64,000 bases of DNA, taken from assembly GCF_001647545.1 (NCBI RefSeq), contig NZ_LSZH01000001.1, positions 271,815 through 335,814 on the forward strand, written 5' to 3'. Under the pieces are notes generated by a model. The model was not told where the DNA came from. It did not search any database and saw only the letters and a program-made list of their open reading frames with translations. Source of the stretch: Acinetobacter sp. SFB (GTDB lineage Bacteria; Pseudomonadota; Gammaproteobacteria; Pseudomonadales; Moraxellaceae). A program made the position numbers and the translations under genes. Of this stretch, positions 11,912 to 21,446 are shown one piece after another (the stretch's first letter is position 1; each line of letters starts with the position of its first letter).

Positions 11912-11959
11912 AAAAAAACCTCTATTCTTCAAGCAATCATGCTACAGAATAGAGGTTTT
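11912..11959 (-). terminator. Terminator hairpin between maeB and cca that contains the cca ribosome binding site
   Basis: AAAACCTCTATTCT and AGAATAGAGGTTTT (plus-strand 11915-11928 and 11946-11959) form a perfect 14-base-pair stem with a 17-base loop. Read on the minus strand the stem is followed by seven U residues, so it should end the maeB transcript. The same 3' arm holds AGAGG, the only plausible Shine-Dalgarno for cca, whose ATG begins eight bases after it. Confidence 0.85.
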
Positions 11960-11998
11960 CTCAAGTAAAGAACCTTAGCTTTTTGCTAAAGTTAAATA

Positions 11999-14272
11999 CT
12001 AGCCTTCTTGTGACTGTTGAATTTCAGCAACCGTCAACGCCGTCATATTTACTACACGACGTGTTGTTGCAGTCGGTGTCAAAATATGAACAGGTTTCGC
12101 AGCACCCAACAGAATTGGACCAATCGTTACATTGTTACCTGAAGTTGCTTTTAACAGGTTAAATGAAATATTCGCTGAATCTAGGTTTGGCATGATGAGT
12201 AAGTTTGCAGAACCTTTGAAACGCGAGTTCGGGAATGCAAAATGACGAATATTTTCATCCAGTGCAGCATCACCGTGCATTTCACCTTCCACTTCTAGTT
12301 CAGGTGCAATTTCACTTAAAATTTCAAATACTTTACGCATTTTCTGTGCGCTTGCATCAGTCTGGTCAGAACCAAAACTTGAATGCGATAACAATGCAAT
12401 ACGGGGAATTACACCAAAACGACGCACTTCTTCCGCTGCCAAAATGGTCATTTCCGCCAACTGTTCAGCCGTTGGATTGGTATTGACATAAGTATCGGCA
12501 ATGAACAGGTTACGATCTTGAAGCATCAATGCATTGAGGGTAAAGAAGGTGCTACGGCCTTCTTTTAAGCCAATCACGTTTTTCACGAAATCTAGGTGAA
12601 TGTCATAGCTTGAATAGGTACCACACAGCATACCGTCTGCATGACCGTGTTTGACTAACATTGCCGCAATCAGGGTAGAGCGGCGACGTGCTTCACGATG
12701 TGCGTATTCAGGTGTTACGCCCTGACGTTGCATCGTTTGATAGTAATCATCAGCAAACTGTTCGTAATGAGGGTTCTTTTCTTGATCCACAATTTCAATG
12801 TTTACACCGTGTTCAAGACGCAAGCCCAATTTCTTGATATTTGCTTCAATGACCGCAGTACGGCCGACAAGAATTGGGAAGGCCAAGCCTTCATCTACCG
12901 CAATTTGTACGGCACGAAGCACACGTAAATCTTCACCTTCAGCATAAGCAATACGCTTAGGTGCCGTTTTTGCCTGAGCAAAGATCGGTTTCATCATGAA
13001 TGCAGAGTTGTATACAAACTCAGACAATTTTTGACGATATGCAGAGAAATCCTGGATTGGACGAGTCGCGACACCAGAATCCATTGCCGCTTGTGCAACC
13101 GCAGGGGCAATTTCAAGAATTAAGCGCTGATCAAGCGGGCGTGGAATAAGGTAGTCACGACCAAATGATGCAGATTTTTCACCATAAGAGGCTGCATCTG
13201 CTTCAATGTGCGCCATACGTGCAATGGCATGTACACAGGCAATTTTCATTTCTTCGTTAATGGTGGTTGCGCCAACGTCTAAAGCACCACGGAAGATATA
13301 CGGGAAACAAAGGGCATTGTTAACTTGGTTTGGATAATCCGAACGACCCGTTGCCATAATCACGTCATCACGAACTTCGTGTGCGTGTTCAGGCAGGATT
13401 TCTGGATCCGGGTTTGCCAAAGCAAAAATGATTGGATTTTCAGCCATCACTTTAACCATTTCTTTGGTCAAAATGCCTGCGGCAGAAAGTCCCAAGAACA
13501 TATCCGCACCCGCAATTACGTCTGCTAGTTGAGTGCCTTCAATATCCTGAACATAACGTTTTTTTGATGCATCCAGATTGTCACGGTGAGTGGTAAGCAG
13601 ACCGCGTGAATCGGCAACGGTAATATTGTGTTTGCTTGCACCTAAAGCGCAAAGCAAATCTAAACAGGACAATGCAGCTGCACCGGCACCTGAAGCGACA
13701 ATTTTAATCTCTTCAATTTTTTTGCCAGTCAGTTGTAAAGCATTGAGTAAAGCTGAACCGACAATGATCGATGTACCATGTTGATCATCGTGGAATACAG
13801 GAATATTCATGCGTTCGCGAAGTTTTTGCTCGATGTAGAAACATTCTGGTGCCTTGATATCTTCAAGGTTAATACCACCAAAAGTGGGTTCTAATGCAGC
13901 GACGAGGTCCACAATTTTGTCTGGATCGTTTTCAGCAATTTCGAGGTCAAATACATCTATGCCTGCGAATTTTTTAAACAGTACGCCTTTACCTTCCATA
14001 ACCGGTTTAGAGGCTAAAGGACCGATGTTACCTAAACCTAAAACCGCAGTACCATTACTGATCACTGCAACAAGGTTGCCACGTGCTGTGTAAAGTGCTG
14101 CAGTTGATGGGTCGCGTTCAATCTCTAAACATGGTGCTGCGACACCTGGAGAGTAAGCCAGCGCTAAGTCATGTTGATTGACCAGCTGTTTGCTTGGCGT
14201 AACACTGATTTTCCCTGGGGTTGGATATTCGTGGTAGTACAAAGCTTGCTGTTTTAATGATTGATCGTCCAT
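11999..14272 (-). CDS. maeB: NADP-dependent malic enzyme with phosphotransacetylase-like domain
   Basis: This 757-residue protein converts malate to pyruvate and CO2 and makes NADPH. The N-terminal malic domain begins with [12 protein letters not shown] and holds [25 protein letters not shown] near residue 165 and the NADP-binding domain with [17 protein letters not shown] follow. From about residue 430 a phosphate acetyltransferase-like domain (PTA_PTB) is fused; in the MaeB family this part is regulatory, not catalytic. Length matches E. coli MaeB (759). It is read toward cca, with the strong hairpin between. No obvious regulatory site is visible upstream. Confidence 0.95.
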   Translation of the reverse strand: MDDQSLKQQALYYHEYPTPGKISVTPSKQLVNQHDLALAYSPGVAAPCLEIERDPSTAALYTARGNLVAVISNGTAVLGLGNIGPLASKPVMEGKGVLFKKFAGIDVFDLEIAENDPDKIVDLVAALEPTFGGINLEDIKAPECFYIEQKLRERMNIPVFHDDQHGTSIIVGSALLNALQLTGKKIEEIKIVASGAGAAALSCLDLLCALGASKHNITVADSRGLLTTHRDNLDASKKRYVQDIEGTQLADVIAGADMFLGLSAAGILTKEMVKVMAENPIIFALANPDPEILPEHAHEVRDDVIMATGRSDYPNQVNNALCFPYIFRGALDVGATTINEEMKIACVHAIARMAHIEADAASYGEKSASFGRDYLIPRPLDQRLILEIAPAVAQAAMDSGVATRPIQDFSAYRQKLSEFVYNSAFMMKPIFAQAKTAPKRIAYAEGEDLRVLRAVQIAVDEGLAFPILVGRTAVIEANIKKLGLRLEHGVNIEIVDQEKNPHYEQFADDYYQTMQRQGVTPEYAHREARRRSTLIAAMLVKHGHADGMLCGTYSSYDIHLDFVKNVIGLKEGRSTFFTLNALMLQDRNLFIADTYVNTNPTAEQLAEMTILAAEEVRRFGVIPRIALLSHSSFGSDQTDASAQKMRKVFEILSEIAPELEVEGEMHGDAALDENIRHFAFPNSRFKGSANLLIMPNLDSANISFNLLKATSGNNVTIGPILLGAAKPVHILTPTATTRRVVNMTALTVAEIQQSQEG

Positions 14273-14421
14273 CTGTATCTCTATTGTTGCTTGAGTTGCC
14301 CAGCCCGAGCTGGTGGTGGTTTTTTGCTTAATTTGATTGAATATAACATTTGTTGCGACCTTAGCACAGTCGTGAATATGCCATTTTCAAGCAAACTGAA
14401 ATTTAGACCTGTTGACTTATA

Positions 14422-17283
14422 TCAAGAAGGTATAAGTCGATGTTGTTCCAGAAAGAGGGTTGCTTCACTTTCGGGTAAAGGTTTTGAAAACAAGAAGCCT
14501 TGGGCAATATCACATTCCAGATTTTGTAGATACTGAAGCTGTTCCTCTGTTTCAATGCCTTCTGCAACCACGACCATACCCATGGCCTTGCCCATGGCAA
14601 TCATGGCACTGACAATGGCTTCTTGTTTGTTTTGCCCAATTCTGGAGATGAAACTGCGGTCTATTTTTAAGATATCAATTGGAAAATCAGCAAGATAAGA
14701 TAGAGAAGAATAGCCTGTTCCAAAATCATCCAGCGAGATATTGATCTTACGTTTTTTGATTTCATCGAGCAGATTTTTTACTGTAACCGAGTTCTCGAGG
14801 AGTGATGATTCGGTAATTTCAAGTTCCAGGCTCGAGCCGGAAATTTTATAGATTTGAATGGCATGATCGAGGTCTTCGAGTAACTGTCCACGTTGCAATT
14901 GCTGTGCAACCACATTGACCGAAACACATATATTATTAAAGCCTAAATCATTCCAGTTCCTAATTTGCTTAGCGGTTTGTTGTATAACAATTCTGCCAAT
15001 ATCCGAGATTAAACTGGTTTGCTCAGCTAAGGGAATGAACAGGTTGGGTGGAATTATACCTTTGCTTGGATGATTCCAGCGAACTAAAGCTTCAAAACCA
15101 TAAATATTTTGATCGCTAAAATTAATTTTTGGCTGATAGTAAACGATCAGTTCATTGTTGTTAATCGCCAGTCTTAAATCGCGTTCCAGATAAATTCCTT
15201 GCTCAAGTAAAGTGTTATTTTTATTGGAGTAAAAACGGATGGTATTGCCACCTAAACTTTTCGCTTCGGTTAAAGCCTGTTCTGCGCAATTATTCAGATA
15301 ATCCAGTTGGCGACCATTTTCTGGATAGAAAGCAATCCCCATAGACAGGGTAATAATATGATCCTGACCAAAAATGTTAAATGGTAATGAAAATGCTTTA
15401 CTCATCCGTTCACAGTGCTGCTGAACCGAAGGGCGAATATGCGAGACTTCATAGACAATGGCAAAGTCATCCCCATTTAAATGGGCTACAAATAATGCTT
15501 CAGCATTGGTAAGCCGTAGTCGTTGGGCTACCTGACGTAACAGTTCATCGCCACCGCTATTGCTCAGAAATTCATTCAAAGGTCTGAAACGGTCGATATT
15601 TAGACGAATCACAGCAAGTTGTTCAATCGAATCCTTTTGACTGACGAGATATTGATGTAATTGATAGTTGTAATAAAACCGATTCGGCAGGTCGGTCAGT
15701 GGATCATAATTTTCTAAATAAGACAGACGCTGTTCTTGCAGTTTACGTTCCGTTAAATCAGAGACGATGCCAATATAATGCGTGACCCGATTTTTTTCAT
15801 CGCTAATGGCATTTATCCGCATCCAGATTGTAAGTTCTTTACCAGACAGAAAATTTTCATTGAGCTCGCCATCAAACTCACCCATTTTATCGAGTTGATT
15901 GATGATGGCGGAATGGCTGTTTCTTTGTTGCGATTTATAATTTGCAGCGATATCAAATAAATGTTTACCAATCATTTGCTCATGGGTAAAACCCGTCAAT
16001 TGTTCATAGAACGGATTGACATCAATATAGCAAAGTTGTTCATCAAGAATAAAGATTCCTTCAGCTGCTTGTTGAAGCACATTCGCTGCAAGTTTTAAGC
16101 GTTCCTGATCGGTACGTTCCTGATGAATATCCCGACGAATACCGACCATACGCAAAGGCTTCTGATTAACAGGGTCACGTGCTATGACTCTGCCAATATC
16201 ATGCACCCATTTCCATTTGCCATTGCTGTTCTGAATTCTATAAGTGGCTTCATACTGATCAGTCTGACCGCGTAAATTTTGCTTCATCGATATTTTGAAG
16301 TGTTCGATATCTGCGGGATGGAGGATGTTTTGTAGCTGGTTATGATGCACTTTTGAAGGTTTTAAGGTCTTTTGATGCTTAGAATCGGTCAATAAAATTT
16401 CCCGATCTTTAATATTCCAGTCCCAAGGTCGAAGTCCCGCAACGTCATGTGCCAACATCAAATTTTGCTGCTGATTTTCTAGATCCGCATTCATTTTAGC
16501 AATATCAAAAGTTCGTTCTTTAACTTTTTGTTCAAGCAATTGATTGTTGAGTTGAAGTTGTAATTCGATTTCCTTGGATTTATTAATTTCAGTTTGTAAT
16601 TGCTGACATAGCTCATCTGTCCAGAGCACTTGTTGTTCGGCATTTTTAACCAGACGGTTATTTTTGGAATACAGTGCTGAAATACGCTTATGAATGCGCG
16701 TTGTAGAATTTGCGCAGAGTAAGATGACAATGAGCGAAAAATTGATTGTTAAATGAAATAAAGGATTTGAAATCTGGGTAGTAATAAATTGGGAGGCCAG
16801 ATAGGGAAAAACCGAGGGTATAAAAGCCAAACAAAAATAATTTAAACGTTGGGTTAAAAAAGTCAGAGCAAATGCCTGACTCACAATCAGTAATAAAGCT
16901 GAAAGGATTAAAGCATTAACATCGCTAAAATTAGGGTTATATTGCGGTAGATAGTAGTAAATCACACCAATACCAACAGCAATACAACTTCCTATTGCCA
17001 GACATTGAAATTGTAGCCAACGATGTGCGTGATGGAGTGTGAAATGATGTGGCTTAAAATAGATGCTAATGATGACTAAACTTAGACAACTCAAAAGTTC
17101 GGTCGCAATAAACCATAAATTGAAATAGAAAGATGGTTTTGTAAAATAAAACGCATAAATGCAATAAACATATAAGGAAAGGATCATAATACTGACGAGA
17201 AAGAATCGACTAAGTCGAATCGTATTGGTAATTTGAGCAGCACTCACATGCTCTTTAATATACTCGTCTTGAACATCTGACAT
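14422..17283 (-). CDS. Membrane PAS-PAS-GGDEF-EAL protein, probable c-di-GMP phosphodiesterase
   Basis: This 953-residue protein has about six membrane segments in residues 25-200, a charged linker, two PAS domains (about 270-390 and 395-515), a GGDEF domain (about 530-690) and a C-terminal EAL domain (about 695-945). The GGDEF signature is degenerate: the active-site loop reads AHLNGDDFAIVY, with Asn-Gly-Asp-Asp-Phe in place of Gly-Gly-Asp-Glu-Phe. The EAL part looks complete, with YGFEALVRW, ELEITESSLL, LDDFGTGYSSLSYL and KIDRSFI. From this I infer that it breaks down c-di-GMP and that GGDEF may bind GTP. The membrane and PAS parts suggest a redox or ligand input. The gene is alone on its strand. 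Confidence 0.9.
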   Translation of the reverse strand: MSDVQDEYIKEHVSAAQITNTIRLSRFFLVSIMILSLYVYCIYAFYFTKPSFYFNLWFIATELLSCLSLVIISIYFKPHHFTLHHAHRWLQFQCLAIGSCIAVGIGVIYYYLPQYNPNFSDVNALILSALLLIVSQAFALTFLTQRLNYFCLAFIPSVFPYLASQFITTQISNPLFHLTINFSLIVILLCANSTTRIHKRISALYSKNNRLVKNAEQQVLWTDELCQQLQTEINKSKEIELQLQLNNQLLEQKVKERTFDIAKMNADLENQQQNLMLAHDVAGLRPWDWNIKDREILLTDSKHQKTLKPSKVHHNQLQNILHPADIEHFKISMKQNLRGQTDQYEATYRIQNSNGKWKWVHDIGRVIARDPVNQKPLRMVGIRRDIHQERTDQERLKLAANVLQQAAEGIFILDEQLCYIDVNPFYEQLTGFTHEQMIGKHLFDIAANYKSQQRNSHSAIINQLDKMGEFDGELNENFLSGKELTIWMRINAISDEKNRVTHYIGIVSDLTERKLQEQRLSYLENYDPLTDLPNRFYYNYQLHQYLVSQKDSIEQLAVIRLNIDRFRPLNEFLSNSGGDELLRQVAQRLRLTNAEALFVAHLNGDDFAIVYEVSHIRPSVQQHCERMSKAFSLPFNIFGQDHIITLSMGIAFYPENGRQLDYLNNCAEQALTEAKSLGGNTIRFYSNKNNTLLEQGIYLERDLRLAINNNELIVYYQPKINFSDQNIYGFEALVRWNHPSKGIIPPNLFIPLAEQTSLISDIGRIVIQQTAKQIRNWNDLGFNNICVSVNVVAQQLQRGQLLEDLDHAIQIYKISGSSLELEITESSLLENSVTVKNLLDEIKKRKINISLDDFGTGYSSLSYLADFPIDILKIDRSFISRIGQNKQEAIVSAMIAMGKAMGMVVVAEGIETEEQLQYLQNLECDIAQGFLFSKPLPESEATLFLEQHRLIPS

Positions 17284-17365
17284 AAAAGCAAAAGCCTTAT
17301 TTTTGTTTTGCGATAAATTAATTTTTAAATATTGTTAGTGTATAAAAAACTAAACTGTATTTTAC

Positions 17366-17381
17366 ATATACATTTGTATAT
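17366..17381. promoter_or_regulatory. Palindrome upstream of the GGDEF-EAL gene
   Basis: ATATACATTTGTATAT has perfect seven-base arms around TT, about 83 bases before the start codon at 17283. A near copy lies upstream of the TolC operon (47849-47866), so it may be a shared operator; this is inference. Confidence 0.35.
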
Positions 17382-17453
17382 CGAAATCAAGATTAGTTAT
17401 GTTATTCAGAAAAATCAATCAAATTGGCTACTATTTAGCTAAAATCAGATGAA

Positions 17454-18170
17454 CTATACAGTTACGTTATAATTCAAAATAGATAAAGCAACAATCGGGG
17501 CCGTTTCGGTGCGCAAAACGCGATTGCCAATACACCAGTTAATAAATCCAGCATCGTTGGATAATTGTATTTCAGCTTCGCTGAGGCCGCCTTCAGGACC
17601 GATTAACAGGGCAATATCAGGTGTAGCATTCGCTAAAACATCGACTTGATCTTTATTGGGTGCGAGTACCAGTTTTGTCGCAGGTAATTCACTGGCCAAC
17701 CAGTCTTGCAAAGAGAGCGGTGCTAAGACTTCGGGAACTTTATTCATTCCGCATTGTTCACAAGCCGCGATGGCGATACCTTGCCAATGATCTATTTTCT
17801 TTTGATCACGGTCATATTTAAGACGCATCTCACAGCGTTCTGAGGTGAGGAGCTGGATTTTTGCAACACCCAGTTCAACTGCTTTTTGAATGGCATAGTC
17901 CATGCGATCACCTTTACTCATCACTTGTCCAAGTAAAGTTGTAAATGCGGGTGTCCGATCATCAGGATTGAATGTATCGACAGAAACACTGGCTGATTTT
18001 TTTGAAATATTCACCAGCGTTACTTGGTATTCACCACCTTGTCCATTGAACAAGGTGGCTCTTTCACCGACTTGTGCACGCAATACTTTGACCCAATGAT
18101 GAAAAACCGTTTCGGTTAATTCAACATTCATATTAACAGCCAAATCAGCTTCAATATAAAAACGCGGCAT
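17454..18170 (-). CDS. rsmE: 16S rRNA m3U1498 methyltransferase
   Basis: This 238-residue SPOUT-class enzyme methylates N3 of U1498 in 16S rRNA, near the decoding site. The N-terminal PUA-like part (HHWVKVLRAQVGER, GQGGEYQVTL) leads to the knotted SAM-binding domain with QKAVELGVAKIQLLTSERC, CGMNKVPEV, LLIGPEGGLSEAEI near residue 193 and LRTETAPIVALSIL at the end. Length matches the family (about 240). It is 29 bases downstream of metF on the same strand and may share its transcript. Confidence 0.95.
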   Translation of the reverse strand: MPRFYIEADLAVNMNVELTETVFHHWVKVLRAQVGERATLFNGQGGEYQVTLVNISKKSASVSVDTFNPDDRTPAFTTLLGQVMSKGDRMDYAIQKAVELGVAKIQLLTSERCEMRLKYDRDQKKIDHWQGIAIAACEQCGMNKVPEVLAPLSLQDWLASELPATKLVLAPNKDQVDVLANATPDIALLIGPEGGLSEAEIQLSNDAGFINWCIGNRVLRTETAPIVALSILNYNVTV

Positions 18171-18199
18171 TTAAGTATTACTCACAAATCAGATAAAAA

Positions 18200-19036
18200 T
18201 TAAGCTAAACCAAGATCAGTCACAAGTTGACGTGTTGGATCTGTGGTGTTCATGGTGTAGAAATGCAGACTTGGTGCACCGCCTGCAAGCAGACGTTCAC
18301 ACAATTTCACCACAACTTCATGACCAAAAGCCTTGATGCTGGCAGAGTCATCACCATAAGTGGCCAGTTGCTTGCGAATCCAACGCGGAATTTCAGCACC
18401 TGTTCCATCTGCGAAGCGAATCAGGTTGCTTGCATTGATAATCGGCATAATACCCGGAGCCACAGGAATGTTAACGCCTTCTTTTTGAATGCGATCTACA
18501 AAGTAGAAATACGCATCTGGATTAAAGAAGAACTGGGTTAAAGCAGCATTGGCACCGGCATTGGCTTTTTCGACAAAATGTTGAATATCTTTATCAAAGC
18601 TGTCCGCTTGTGGATGCATTTCAGGATAAGCTGCGACTTCAATAGTAAAGTGATCACCTGAATGTTCACGAATAAAACGAACCAGATCCTGTGCATAAGG
18701 CAATTCGCCTAAGCCCACCTGACCAGAAGGCAAGTCACCACGCAGCGCAACAATACGGTTAATGCCTTGTGACTTATATAAATCCAGCAATTCTGCAATA
18801 CGCGCTTTGTCATCGCCAATACAAGACAGGTGAGGGGCTACCGGTGTGCCTTTGCCGTTAAAGTCATTGATTGCAGCGAGTGTGCGTTCACGGGTCGAAC
18901 CACCAGCCCCATAAGTTACAGAGAAGAACTCAGGATTCAATAGTTGTAATTCTTTATGAACAACACGAAGTTTTTCCGCACCGACATCAGTCTTGGTTGG
19001 AAAAAATTCAAACGAAATTGGGACACGTTTGGTCAT
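18200..19036 (-). CDS. metF: Methylenetetrahydrofolate reductase
   Basis: This 278-residue FAD enzyme reduces 5,10-methylene-THF to 5-methyl-THF, the methyl donor for methionine synthesis. The family start PISFEFFPTKTDVG, the FAD/folate motifs SVTYGAGGSTRERT and HLSCIGDDK, and ALRGDLPSG, FFFNPDAYFYFVD are all visible. Length is slightly shorter than E. coli MetF (296). It lies downstream of ahcY on the same strand, after 151 bases carrying a REP-like repeat. With ahcY and its SAH riboswitch this forms an activated-methyl-cycle locus; whether the riboswitch also controls metF depends on read-through of that gap. Confidence 0.95.
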   Translation of the reverse strand: MTKRVPISFEFFPTKTDVGAEKLRVVHKELQLLNPEFFSVTYGAGGSTRERTLAAINDFNGKGTPVAPHLSCIGDDKARIAELLDLYKSQGINRIVALRGDLPSGQVGLGELPYAQDLVRFIREHSGDHFTIEVAAYPEMHPQADSFDKDIQHFVEKANAGANAALTQFFFNPDAYFYFVDRIQKEGVNIPVAPGIMPIINASNLIRFADGTGAEIPRWIRKQLATYGDDSASIKAFGHEVVVKLCERLLAGGAPSLHFYTMNTTDPTRQLVTDLGLA

Positions 19037-19072
19037 TTTTCAAATCCTTTTTTATCAATACTTACTTGATTT

Positions 19073-19176
19073 CACCTCTGCCTCACCCTCTCCTAAAAGG
19101 AGAGGGAATTTTCAATATCAATTGAATTAATTATGAAAAATCCCTTCTCCCTATGGGAGAAGGTTAGGATGAGGGT
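19073..19176. repeat. REP/BIME-like pair of palindromes, copy B
   Basis: The module CACCTCTGCCTCACCC with stem CCCTCTCCT/AGGAGAGGG (to 19109) is followed by a second hairpin with stem CCTTCTCC/GGGAGAAGG at 19144-19164 and GTTAGGATGAGGG. These are the modules of copy A at 2903-3018 in reverse order. Read in the ahcY-metF direction the second hairpin is followed by ATTTTTC, so it could attenuate transcription into metF. Confidence 0.7.
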
Positions 19177-19187
19177 AAAACTGAAAC

Positions 19188-20570
19188 TTAGTATTTATAA
19201 TTCTCAGATTTGAATGGACCTTCAACTTGTACGCCAAGGTAATTTGCTTGTTCTTGAGTAAGCGTGGTTAATACACCGCCAAAACCAGCAACCATTGCAG
19301 CAGCAACTTCTTCATCCAGTTTCTTAGGAAGAAGTTCTACACGAATCGCAGCTTGTTTTTGATCTTCAGGAAGGTCAGCAAATTTTTCAGCGAACAAGTG
19401 CATTTGAGCCAACACCTGATTAGCAAAAGAACCGTCCATCACACGTGATGGGTGACCCGTTGCATTACCCAGGTTAACCAAACGACCTTCAGAAAGAAGG
19501 ATCAAGTAGTTATTTTCATCTTCTGAACGATAAACCTGATGTACTTGAGGTTTAACTTCAACCCATTTGTAACCGCGTAAGTAGTTAGTATCGATTTCAG
19601 TGTCAAAGTGACCGATATTACACACCACAGAACCTGCTTTTAATGTATCTAACATTGCAGCGTCACATACGTGGTAGTTACCCGTAGTGGTTACGATCAG
19701 GTCAGTGTTTTGAAGAAGATCAACGTTAATGTCTTCTTTGTTGCCAGTTTGTACGCCGTTTTTGTATGGAGATACAACTTCATAACCGTCCATGCAGGCT
19801 TGCATCGCACAGATTGGATCGACTTCAGTTACGCGAACAATCATACCTTCTTGACGAAGAGACTGAGCCGAACCTTTACCTACGTCACCATAACCAATCA
19901 CAAGTGCACGACGACCAGACATCAACATGTCTGTACCGCGTTTGATTGCATCGTTTAGAGAGTGACGGCAACCGTATTTGTTGTCGTTTTTAGACTTGGT
20001 CACTGAATCGTTTACGTTGATAGCAGGAACTTTCAAAGTGCCGTCACGTAACATTTCATAAAGGCGTTGAACGCCCGTAGTGGTTTCTTCAGTCACGCCG
20101 TGAATTTTAGCAATCAATTCTGGGTATTTGTCATGAACAACAGCAGTCAAGTCACCGCCATCATCCAGAATCATGTTGGCATCCCAAGGTTTGCCGTTTA
20201 CATTGATTTGCTGTTCAAGACACCAGTTGTATTCTTCTTCAGTTTCGCCTTTCCAGGCAAAAACAGGAATACCGCGCGCAGCAATAGCAGCAGCAGCGTG
20301 GTCTTGAGTAGAGAAGATGTTGCATGAAGTCCAGCGAACTTCAGCACCCAGTTCAATAAGCGTTTCAATTAAAACGGCAGTTTGAATGGTCATGTGGATA
20401 CAGCCGAGAATTTTCGCGCCTGCAAGTGGTTTAGCCGCAGCATAACGCTTACGTAAACCGATAAGTGCCGGCATTTCTGCTTCAGCAAGTTTGATTTCTT
20501 TACGACCGTATTCAGCAAGTGAAATGTCGGCAACTTTATAATCTGTAAATGAAGCATTAACCGCGTTCAT
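19188..20570 (-). CDS. ahcY: Adenosylhomocysteinase
   Basis: This 460-residue NAD enzyme splits S-adenosylhomocysteine (SAH) into adenosine and homocysteine, removing the by-product that inhibits methyltransferases. Motifs include [17 protein letters not shown] at the start, [34 protein letters not shown] with the catalytic Lys/Asp, the NAD motif [16 protein letters not shown] near residue 223, and [10 protein letters not shown]. The C-terminal KYxY ending of the family is present (SENYKY). GGAG lies six bases before the ATG. The leader carries an SAH riboswitch, which fits an enzyme switched on by its own substrate. MetF follows on the same strand. Confidence 0.97.
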   Translation of the reverse strand: MNAVNASFTDYKVADISLAEYGRKEIKLAEAEMPALIGLRKRYAAAKPLAGAKILGCIHMTIQTAVLIETLIELGAEVRWTSCNIFSTQDHAAAAIAARGIPVFAWKGETEEEYNWCLEQQINVNGKPWDANMILDDGGDLTAVVHDKYPELIAKIHGVTEETTTGVQRLYEMLRDGTLKVPAINVNDSVTKSKNDNKYGCRHSLNDAIKRGTDMLMSGRRALVIGYGDVGKGSAQSLRQEGMIVRVTEVDPICAMQACMDGYEVVSPYKNGVQTGNKEDINVDLLQNTDLIVTTTGNYHVCDAAMLDTLKAGSVVCNIGHFDTEIDTNYLRGYKWVEVKPQVHQVYRSEDENNYLILLSEGRLVNLGNATGHPSRVMDGSFANQVLAQMHLFAEKFADLPEDQKQAAIRVELLPKKLDEEVAAAMVAGFGGVLTTLTQEQANYLGVQVEGPFKSENYKY

Positions 20571-20611
20571 CAGGATCTCCTAGGATAAAAATAGATTGGA
20601 TCGTTATGTTC

Positions 20612-20724
20612 GCGGATGCCGTTTTTGATCAAAACCAGTATTTTAAATAAGCTTTAACCGGATCGTCGAGCCTAGCGATTTCACATTTAGTGCCTGTGAA
20701 AAAGTCGCAGCATCCCTCGACTAG
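20612..20724 (-). promoter_or_regulatory. S-adenosylhomocysteine (SAH) riboswitch upstream of ahcY
   Basis: Read on the minus strand, the leader contains P1 strand GTCGAG (20722-20717), the conserved core GGATGCTGCGAC (20715-20704), a hairpin with arms TTTCACA/TGTGAAA, then CTAGGCTCGAC (20675-20665), whose CTCGAC closes P1. A distal GCATCC (20619-20614) can pair with GGATGC of the core to form the pseudoknot typical of this class. Known SAH riboswitches sit before ahcY and turn it on when SAH accumulates. About 40 bases separate the element from the ATG and no terminator lies between, so control is probably at translation initiation; that last point is inference. Confidence 0.88.
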
Positions 20725-20805
20725 GCGGCTATTGTACTTGGAAATTGATTTTGTTCCAATCTGAAATTGATTATTATCAGCACAATCATATTTTGGATGA
20801 AGATT

Positions 20806-21312
20806 ATGGCTTTAGAAATGCCTGAAGAATTAGAAAATCTAGAAGCAAATGGTGGGATTTTTGCGGTATGGATGTTGCTGCAACACTTAGGGATTGATGC
20901 CGATATTCAGCAACTTGTAGATGTCTGTGGATATGGTGCTGAAAATGGCACGACGACCATAGGTCTGGCGGCAGGATTAAAAAAGTTTGGTTTTACTGTT
21001 CAGTTTTATACCGATCCTGACCCTGATCTTCAAGAGAGTGAAAAACTTAGTTATCAACAAGCAGAGCAACTGGGTTTACCTATTCTGCCTGCGTTAAATT
21101 ATAAGCAAATCCAGCAAGCGTTCGATCAAAATAAATTTGTGATTGTCTATTACGATACATTAGAAGATGTGGGTAATCACTCACTTGTTTATGATGTAAA
21201 TGCGGATGAAATCTGTTTCTTTGACAGTTTTGATCCTATGCCCGCGGCTCTATTTGAACAGCAGCGTCGAGTAGACGGAATTTGTCGACAAGTGATTGTT
21301 GTTGATAATTAG
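20806..21312 (+). CDS. C39-peptidase-like protein lacking the catalytic cysteine
   Basis: This is about 168 residues from the start MALEMPEELE, preceded by GGATGAAG. A TTG at 20767 would add 13 residues and is less likely. The fold pattern resembles the papain-like C39 peptidases: a helix NGGIFAVWMLLQHLGID where family members have a catalytic Cys, then a conserved GxTxxGL-like segment (GTTTIGLAAGLKKFGF), and later GNHSLVYDVNADEICFFDS with the His and Asp positions (about H125, D140). Here the Cys position is Gly or Asn, so proteolysis is unlikely; it may bind a peptide instead. No signal peptide or ABC domains are present. Family assignment is by pattern only. Confidence 0.55.
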   Translation: MALEMPEELENLEANGGIFAVWMLLQHLGIDADIQQLVDVCGYGAENGTTTIGLAAGLKKFGFTVQFYTDPDPDLQESEKLSYQQAEQLGLPILPALNYKQIQQAFDQNKFVIVYYDTLEDVGNHSLVYDVNADEICFFDSFDPMPAALFEQQRRVDGICRQVIVVDN

Positions 21313-21446
21313 ATTTTTTTATAAATTCAGTCATTAAATAAAGTTCAATTTGAAGAATTTAAATATTTCGAATTTTGAACTTTCTGGAATCGATGATTTG
21401 GATTTCGGTATGTATAAGGTACTTAATAGATACTAAAAATTAGGGA

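Noticed and set aside
14413..14437. Hairpin GACTTATA/TATAAGTC over the stop codon of the GGDEF-EAL gene as a terminator
   Set aside because: No U run follows on the minus strand, so it does not look like an intrinsic terminator.
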